Both the position numbers and the translations under genes were made by a program. The notes beneath the pieces are model-generated. The model had not been told where the DNA came from. It saw nothing but the letters and a program-made list of their open reading frames with translations, and did not search any database. Source: Flemingiibacterium sp045636145 (GTDB taxonomy: Bacteria > Bacillota > Clostridia > Oscillospirales > CAG-272). From it: a stretch of 64,000 nucleotides of DNA. The stretch spans positions 1 through 64,000 of the forward strand of contig JAZTWV010000047.1 in assembly GCA_045636145.1 (NCBI GenBank), read 5' to 3'. Positions 58,699 to 64,000 of the stretch are shown here, piece by piece. How positions within the stretch are numbered: the stretch's first letter is position 1; each line of letters begins with the position of its first letter.

Positions 58699-59657
58699 AA
58701 CGCTTTTACATCGGTATAGACACATCGAATTATACCACCTCGTGTGCTCTTTTCGATACTGACGAATGCAGGTTTCATTCAAACGTAAAGCGGCTCCTCG
58801 GCGTTTTGGATGGGGAGCGCGGACTGCGTCAAAGCGATGCGGTGTTTGCGCATATAAAGAATTTGCCGTCGGTTACTGCCGAAGCATTTTGTGATATTGT
58901 CCCCGAAGCACTGTGCGCCGTTGGCGTATCTTATGCTCCGAGAGATGCGGAAGGCTCCTATATGCCATGCTTTCTTTCCGGTGTGGCGGCGGCTTCCACA
59001 CTTGCAAATGCCGTGAAAAAGCCTCTCCACCGATTTTCTCATCAGGCAGGGCACATTATGGCGGCGGTTTGGTCTGCAAATGCCAAAGATTTGCTGAACC
59101 GTGAATTTATCGCTTTCCACGTATCGGGAGGCACTACGGAAATCCTTCGGGTCACTCCAAAGGCGGTTGGCTTTGACATAGCGAAGCTTGGCGGAACGGC
59201 TGACCTTAACGCAGGTCAGTGCATTGACCGTGTGGGCGTTGCCATGGGGCTTAGTTTTCCCTGCGGACCGAAGCTTGAGACGCTTGCCCTTGAAAACACG
59301 GAGAAGCTTCCAAAGCCGAAGCTTTCGGTAAAAGGATGCGAGTGCAACCTTTCAGGCGTTGAAAACACGGCGGTAAGACTGCTTGGGGAGGGCAAATCTC
59401 CGGAATATGTGTCAGCGTATGTGCTTGATTTTATCGGGCGCACACTTATAGAGCTTACCAAAAACGCCCTTGACGGCACGGATATGCCTGTACTGTATGC
59501 AGGCGGTGTTATGAGTAATTCCATTATCAAAAGCATGATATCAGAGTGCGGATTTGACGCAAGATTTGCAAAACCCGAATATTCAAGCGACAATGCCGCA
59601 GGCTGTGCGCTTCTGTGCGCGGCGGCGGAGGAGGGATGGGAGTTTTGGACGAAATAA
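58695..59657 (+). CDS. Kae1/TsaD-like protein (second, nusB-linked type)
   Basis: 320 residues of the ASKHA-fold Kae1/TsaD family; IGIDTSNYTTS is the phosphate loop. The metal site is HQAGHIMAA (HxxxH), with the usual Glu of HxEGH replaced by Ala-Gly. LYAGGVMSNSIIK and YSSDNAAGCAL follow. Such nusB-linked paralogues are common in clostridia; the main TsaD (tRNA t6A) is probably elsewhere, so its role is uncertain. Overlaps nusB by 4 nt. Confidence 0.8.
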   Translation: MKRFYIGIDTSNYTTSCALFDTDECRFHSNVKRLLGVLDGERGLRQSDAVFAHIKNLPSVTAEAFCDIVPEALCAVGVSYAPRDAEGSYMPCFLSGVAAASTLANAVKKPLHRFSHQAGHIMAAVWSANAKDLLNREFIAFHVSGGTTEILRVTPKAVGFDIAKLGGTADLNAGQCIDRVGVAMGLSFPCGPKLETLALENTEKLPKPKLSVKGCECNLSGVENTAVRLLGEGKSPEYVSAYVLDFIGRTLIELTKNALDGTDMPVLYAGGVMSNSIIKSMISECGFDARFAKPEYSSDNAAGCALLCAAAEEGWEFWTK

Positions 59658-60901
59658 ACGAAAATGCTCCCGTGGCGGAGGATAAAGGCAGAGCGGTGCT
59701 GACTATTGCACAGCTTAACGCCTATGTAAAACAGCTTATTGACGGTGACGGACTGCTTGCAAACGTCTTTGTCAAGGGCGAGATATCGAATTTCACAAAT
59801 CACTATAAAACGGGGCATTTTTATTTTACCCTTAAAGACCCGGACAGCCTTATCCGTGCCGTTATGTTTAAAAGTGCCGCGGCAAGGCTTAAATTTCTCC
59901 CCGAAAACGGCATGAAAGTCATTGTCAGAGGCCGTGTTTCAGCATTTGTACGTGACGGACAGTATCAGATATATGTGGAGAGCATGGAGCCGGACGGAGT
60001 TGGCAGTCTTTACATTGCATTTGAGCAGCTTAAGCGCAAGCTTGAAGCGGAGGGACTGTTTTCGCCTGCGAGAAAACGTCCGATTCCCAAAATACCCACA
60101 CGAATAGGCATAATTACCTCGCCCACAGGCGCGGCGGTCAGAGACATGATAAATATAACGCGAAGGAGATTCCCCTATGCCAAGCTTACCTTGTTTCCTT
60201 CGCTGGTACAGGGACCGGGGGCGGCGGCACAGCTTATCTCCGGTGTAAATCATTTTAACGCCGCAAAAAGCGTTGATGTAATCATTATCGGACGGGGCGG
60301 CGGCTCTATTGAGGATTTGTGGGCGTTCAATGACGAGACGCTCGCAAGAACGGTTGCCGCAAGCGAAATACCGGTAATAAGCGCAGTGGGACACGAAACG
60401 GATTTCACCATCTGCGATTTTGCGGCAGATGTGCGCGCTCCCACCCCCTCGGCGGCGGCAGAGCTTGCTGTGCCGGATACGGAAGAGCTGCTTCGTAAGA
60501 TAAACAACATTGTGGGGCATATGGAGCTGGCACTGACCAAGAATATCGGTATGCAGAGAACAAGACTTGAACAGCTTGCAAAGAGTAGGGCACTTACTTC
60601 CCCGCAGAATTTTATTGATGACAAGCGTATGGCGGTGCTGTCGCTTGCCGGACGTATGGAGCAGGGAATCAAGCTGTCGCTTACAAACAAGCGCGGCAGA
60701 TTTGCCTCGCTCACGGCATCTCTTGAAGCTCTTAATCCTATGTCTGTAATCTCCCGCGGATATTCTGCGGTCTTTGACGATTCGGGCAAGCTTGTAAAGA
60801 GCACTAAACAGATAAAAAAAGGCGACCGTTTCAAATTCCGTACAACTGACGGAAGCGTCATTGGAGAAGCGGTTGAGGTCATAACCGATAAAAAGGTGTG
60901 A
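59636..60901 (+). CDS. xseA: Exodeoxyribonuclease VII large subunit
   Basis: Start set at ATG 59636, just after GGAGG; TTG 59645 is an alternative. ~421 residues. OB-fold N-terminus (TIAQLNAYVKQLID...VKGEISNF), then the catalytic part with ITSPTGAAVRDMIN, IGRGGGSIEDLWAFNDE and AVGHETDFTICDF. Overlaps the previous gene by 22 nt. With XseB it degrades single-stranded DNA. Confidence 0.94.
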   Translation: MGVLDEINENAPVAEDKGRAVLTIAQLNAYVKQLIDGDGLLANVFVKGEISNFTNHYKTGHFYFTLKDPDSLIRAVMFKSAAARLKFLPENGMKVIVRGRVSAFVRDGQYQIYVESMEPDGVGSLYIAFEQLKRKLEAEGLFSPARKRPIPKIPTRIGIITSPTGAAVRDMINITRRRFPYAKLTLFPSLVQGPGAAAQLISGVNHFNAAKSVDVIIIGRGGGSIEDLWAFNDETLARTVAASEIPVISAVGHETDFTICDFAADVRAPTPSAAAELAVPDTEELLRKINNIVGHMELALTKNIGMQRTRLEQLAKSRALTSPQNFIDDKRMAVLSLAGRMEQGIKLSLTNKRGRFASLTASLEALNPMSVISRGYSAVFDDSGKLVKSTKQIKKGDRFKFRTTDGSVIGEAVEVITDKKV

Positions 60902-60925
60902 AGACAGAAAGGAATGGTCGTAACC

Positions 60926-61174
60926 ATGGAAAATAATAAGGAGCTTGCTTTTGAGGAAGCACTTGCAAGACTTGAGGAGATCGTTCGCGCCCTTGACGGC
61001 GGTGCCGCACCTCTTGATGAGTCTTTGGCACTGTTTGAAGAGGGTGTTCGGCTTGTTAAGCTGTGCTCCGCAAAGCTTGACGGCGCAGAGCAGAGAGTAA
61101 AGATACTTGTACGCGGTGAGGACGGAACGGTTTCGGAAGAAGATCTTCCCCCCATGCAGGAGGGCGGCAGATGA
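60926..61174 (+). CDS. xseB: Exodeoxyribonuclease VII small subunit
   Basis: Start set at ATG 60926, 12 nt after AAAGGA; ATG 60914 touches that site. 82 residues. AFEEALARLEEIVRALDGG and PLDESLALFEEGVRLVKLC are the two helices of XseB. Overlaps ispA by 4 nt. Confidence 0.93.
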   Translation: MENNKELAFEEALARLEEIVRALDGGAAPLDESLALFEEGVRLVKLCSAKLDGAEQRVKILVRGEDGTVSEEDLPPMQEGGR

Positions 61175-62082
61175 CCGGCTTTGAGATTGAAAAACTGCTT
61201 TCTGTTGGTGCGGATGCGGTTGAATCGGTGCTTTCGGAATATGCGGCAGGCGATGATGAAAAGTTCGGCGTTATTTACGAAGCGGTACGCTACAGTCTGC
61301 TTGGCGGCGGAAAACGGCTTAGACCGTTTATAGTTCTTCAGTTTGCGCTTCTTGCGGCGGCAGAGAGCGGTGCTGACCCGGAGCGTGCTTATATGGCAGC
61401 GCTTCCGTATGCATCGGCACTTGAAATGATACACACATATTCACTTATACACGACGACCTGCCGTGTATGGATAACGACGACCTTCGCCGCGGAAAGCCT
61501 ACAAGCCACATAAAATTCGGCGAGGCGAATGCACTGCTTGCAGGCGATGCGCTTCTCACCCGTTCTTTCGGTGTTGCGGTGTCAAATGCCTACGCGTCTC
61601 CCGAAACAAACTGCCTTGCGGCGGCACTGCTTTCGGAATGTGCAGGTATGGGCGGCATGATCGGCGGTCAGGTGCTTGATCTTATAGGTGAGAGTGAGCA
61701 CTTCGACATGGAAACTCTTGAGCGGCTTCAGTCGCTTAAGACCGGCGAGCTTATAAGATGTGCGGCTCTTCTCGGATGCTATGCAGGTGGTGCTTCGGAA
61801 AAAATGTGCGAGGCGGCGGAAAAATACGCGATGGGAATCGGAAGAGCATTCCAGGTTATAGATGATATTCTTGATGCCACCGGAGACGAAAAACTGCTGG
61901 GTAAGCCTATCGGAAGTGACAGGGAAAGCGGTAAAACCACATTTCTCACGTTTATGACCATCGACGAAGCGCGTGCTTATGCCGCGAGTCTTACAGAGAA
62001 TGCAAAGGCGGCGGTAGAAAGCTTCTGCGGCTCGGAAATACTGTGTGCCCTTGCAGATTATTTGTTGACAAGGAAGAAATAA
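61171..62082 (+). CDS. ispA: Polyprenyl synthetase (farnesyl/geranylgeranyl diphosphate synthase)
   Basis: 303 residues. Both Asp-rich motifs are present: LIHDDLPCMDNDDLRRG (first) and IDDILDATGD (second). GGGKRLRPF is the usual substrate-binding segment. Supplies prenyl diphosphates for undecaprenyl carrier or quinones. dxs, commonly next in this operon in other Firmicutes, is absent. Confidence 0.93.
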   Translation: MTGFEIEKLLSVGADAVESVLSEYAAGDDEKFGVIYEAVRYSLLGGGKRLRPFIVLQFALLAAAESGADPERAYMAALPYASALEMIHTYSLIHDDLPCMDNDDLRRGKPTSHIKFGEANALLAGDALLTRSFGVAVSNAYASPETNCLAAALLSECAGMGGMIGGQVLDLIGESEHFDMETLERLQSLKTGELIRCAALLGCYAGGASEKMCEAAEKYAMGIGRAFQVIDDILDATGDEKLLGKPIGSDRESGKTTFLTFMTIDEARAYAASLTENAKAAVESFCGSEILCALADYLLTRKK

Positions 62083-62535
62083 ATGGAGTACGTTACAGGC
62101 TTTTTTACAAACTATATTTTGGTATGCGCACTTATCGGTTGGTTTGGTGCGCAGTTTATAAAGTGTGTCAGATACATAGCAAGACACAAAAGTTTCAGTT
62201 TTGCTGTGATCATGTCTTCGGGTGGGATGCCAAGCTCACACTCCGCCACAGTAAGTGCCCTTGTGGTTTCTGCGGCAAAGCTGTGCGGTACATCGTCACC
62301 TGAATTTGCTCTTGCGTTTATACTTGCCTTTATTGTTATGTATGATGCGGCAGGCGTAAGGAGAGCGGCAGGAGAGCAGGCTAAAGTGCTTAACCGAATT
62401 GCACACGATATTTCGCTTGGCGATACAAAATACCTTGATAAGAATCTTAAGGAGCTTATCGGTCATACACCTCTGCAGGTGGTAATGGGAGCTTTGCTTG
62501 GTATTGCCATAGGCGTGATCGTGCCCGTATTTTGA
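62083..62535 (+). CDS. DUF212 divergent PAP2-like membrane protein
   Basis: 150 residues, three to four helices. SSGGMPSSHSATVSAL and YDAAGVRRAAGEQAKVLN are the family signature, related to PAP2 phosphatases. May dephosphorylate a lipid; not proved. Directly abuts ispA. Confidence 0.85.
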   Translation: MEYVTGFFTNYILVCALIGWFGAQFIKCVRYIARHKSFSFAVIMSSGGMPSSHSATVSALVVSAAKLCGTSSPEFALAFILAFIVMYDAAGVRRAAGEQAKVLNRIAHDISLGDTKYLDKNLKELIGHTPLQVVMGALLGIAIGVIVPVF

Positions 62536-62537
62536 TA

Positions 62538-63308
62538 ATGCGTATCGATAAATATTTATTTGAGCACGGATTTGCCAAAAGCCGAGAGGCGGCAAAGCGA
62601 ATGATCGGCGAGGGAATCGTTGAGCTTGACGGCAGAATCGTAAGTAAGGCTTCCGAGGATGCCGGAGATGAAAGCAGTGTCCGTATTGTTGGAGAAACCC
62701 TGCGGTATGTGAGCCGCGGAGGACTTAAGCTTGAGCGTGCACTTGAGGCATTTTCGCTTGATGCTTCTGGACTTGACTGCGTTGACATCGGTGCTTCCAC
62801 GGGAGGATTCACAGACTGTCTTCTAAAAAACGGTGCGGCGCGTGTTCGCTGTGTTGATGTGGGGCGTTCCCAACTTGACGAAAGTCTTGCCAAGGACTGC
62901 CGCGTTGTGTCCTTTGAAGGAATGAACGCACGGTACATTACAGCCGATGATATCGGAGGCAGGTGTGATCTTGCGGTGTGCGACGTGTCCTTTATCTCGC
63001 TGACGCTTATTATGCCGGCTGTTGCAGGACTTTTGCGTGAGGGCGGAAAATTTGTGGCACTTATAAAGCCGCAGTTTGAAGCAGGGCGTGCAAATATCGA
63101 AAAAAACGGTATTGTCAAAGACAGAAACGTCCATACGGAGGTTATTTTACGGGTCCTTGATTTTGCCGAGACGTTGGGACTTTACTGCGGTGATCTTACG
63201 GTGTCCCCCATATACGGCGGTGACGGAAACCGTGAGTATCTTGCCTATTTTGACGGTATTGGCGGCTTTGACAAGGCTAATATAAAAAACATCGTGTATG
63301 ATACATGA
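62538..63308 (+). CDS. tlyA: TlyA family rRNA 2'-O-methyltransferase
   Basis: Start set at ATG 62538 (MRIDKYLFEHG), overlapped by the DUF212 stop; TTG 62532 is less likely. 256 residues: an S4 domain (~1-60), then a FtsJ-like methyltransferase with the SAM motif CVDIGASTGGFTDCLL and PQFEAGR. Relatives methylate cytidine 2'-OH in 16S and 23S rRNA. Upstream of nadK, as in many Firmicutes. Confidence 0.9.
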   Translation: MRIDKYLFEHGFAKSREAAKRMIGEGIVELDGRIVSKASEDAGDESSVRIVGETLRYVSRGGLKLERALEAFSLDASGLDCVDIGASTGGFTDCLLKNGAARVRCVDVGRSQLDESLAKDCRVVSFEGMNARYITADDIGGRCDLAVCDVSFISLTLIMPAVAGLLREGGKFVALIKPQFEAGRANIEKNGIVKDRNVHTEVILRVLDFAETLGLYCGDLTVSPIYGGDGNREYLAYFDGIGGFDKANIKNIVYDT

Positions 63309-63342
63309 TTTTACATTCAAACACAGATGAGGTTGTGATTTT

Positions 63343-64000
63343 TTGAAAGCTATCGGAATATATCAGGATCCCAAAAACGATGTGGATTTTCTCGGAACAC
63401 TCAGGGTAATAAACGCGCTTGGCGGCAGGTGGCAGGTGATTATGCACCGCTCTCTTCGGGATAAGCTGTGTGCCGCACTCAGTGATGATGTGTGCCGTGC
63501 CATATACTTTGCGGATGATGCGGAGCTGTTCAGTGCACCCGACATGATGATCGTGCTCGGCGGCGACGGAACAATACTCAAAGCCGCGCGAAGCTGTGCC
63601 GCAGGAAATATACCGATTCTCGGAATAAATCTCGGGCGTATCGGCTACATGGCGGAGCTTGAGCTTGACGAGCTTTCAGCTTTTGACAGGCTCCAGAGCG
63701 GTGATTATAAAGTAGAGCGCCGCATGATGCTTGAAGCGGATATAGGCGGTGAGCGTCTGTTTGCACTTAACGAAGCCGTGGTTGGCGGCGCGTCAATTTT
63801 CCGCATTGTGGAAATTGAGCTTTACTGCGACGGCAAGCCGGTGAACTCCTACAGAGCGGACGGACTTATCGCATCCACCCCAACAGGCTCTACCGCATAC
63901 TCAATGTCCGCAGGCGGTGCGGTGGTTGACCCGCGCATGGAGGCACTTCTCATAACGCCAATATGTTCCCACTCTCTTAATGCTACGCCGCTTGTGTTTT
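63343..64000 (+). CDS. nadK: NAD kinase (3' end cut)
   Basis: Starts at TTG 63343, ~10 nt after GAGG, and runs off the window (219 codons seen). Makes NADP from NAD+. Motifs: VLGGDGTILKAAR (GGDGT), GINLGRIGYMAEL, ALNEAVV (NE) and STPTGSTAYSMSAGG. In related genomes argR and recN often follow; these would lie beyond the edge. Confidence 0.93.
   Translation, partial: MKAIGIYQDPKNDVDFLGTLRVINALGGRWQVIMHRSLRDKLCAALSDDVCRAIYFADDAELFSAPDMMIVLGGDGTILKAARSCAAGNIPILGINLGRIGYMAELELDELSAFDRLQSGDYKVERRMMLEADIGGERLFALNEAVVGGASIFRIVEIELYCDGKPVNSYRADGLIASTPTGSTAYSMSAGGAVVDPRMEALLITPICSHSLNATPLVF

Noticed and set aside
60250..61434. Minus-strand 394-codon ORF opposite xseA-ispA
   Set aside because: It overlaps three well-supported genes, is Ser-rich and has no recognisable motif.
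1..64000. CRISPR array, tRNA, rRNA, integrase or prophage
   Set aside because: No regularly spaced repeats, cloverleaf-like structures, rRNA segments or recombinase motifs were recognised; absence by eye is not proof.

Overview
The window looks like a chromosome segment of an anaerobic, spore-forming member of the Clostridia (Firmicutes). The evidence is a SpoIVB peptidase, Spo0A-type DNA-binding domains, a CIRCE-controlled groESL operon, an oxygen-sensitive class III ribonucleotide reductase (nrdDG), a complete Rnf complex, two S-layer-homology proteins, an LtaS-like enzyme and strong Gram-positive promoters and Shine-Dalgarno sites. No phage, integrase, insertion sequence, CRISPR array, rRNA or tRNA was recognised. 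I cannot assign a genus.

Layout. 1-1775: exported SLH-protease, cut by the window edge. 2-9 kb: an EF-G paralogue, the tig-clpP-clpX proteostasis operon, a phosphoesterase and a DUF1540 protein. 9-17 kb (minus strand): a cofactor-independent phosphoglycerate mutase or homoserine-kinase homologue, then lepB-rbgA-rnhB-yraN-M19 dipeptidase, and thrC; further on, a phosphodiester-glycosidase-like protein with tadA. 17-20 kb: spoIVB followed by three small proteins made only of the Spo0A C-terminal DNA-binding domain. 20-26 kb: cysK, a CPA2 antiporter, an LtaS-like enzyme, an RluA-type pseudouridine synthase and a phosphopantetheinyl transferase. 26-33 kb: rnfCDGEAB and lrgAB. 33-36 kb: nrdDG under NrdR boxes. 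36-41 kb: carA and a carB-dapF fusion. 41-50 kb: a lipoprotein, a ROK protein, an FNT channel, an AGCS symporter, groESL and DUF1846. 50-58 kb: a B12-type radical SAM protein with a ferredoxin, a 927-residue SLH protein, and small envelope proteins. 58-64 kb: nusB, a Kae1-like protein, xseAB, ispA, DUF212, tlyA and nadK (cut).

Two loci stand out. (1) Downstream of spoIVB, where many Firmicutes carry spo0A, there are three receiver-less Spo0A_C proteins. The two outward-facing promoters each carry the same 16-bp 0A-box-like element at exactly the same distance (55 nt) from the -35 box, and a further promoter points antisense into one of the genes. A related element lies upstream of nusB. (2) The car operon encodes a CarB fused to an apparently intact diaminopimelate epimerase, next to a CarA whose glutaminase domain keeps its cysteine but has lost the usual catalytic His and Glu. 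This predicts an ammonia-using carbamoyl-phosphate synthase physically tied to cell-wall and lysine synthesis.

Promoters are unusually regular: most readable ones have a 17-bp spacer, and many carry an extended -10 of the form TGG-TATAAT. A GC-rich inverted repeat (core GTAGGGCAGGGGCTTGC) occurs in three intergenic regions. All coordinates and motifs were read by eye. Family assignments come from recognised motifs, not from database searches.
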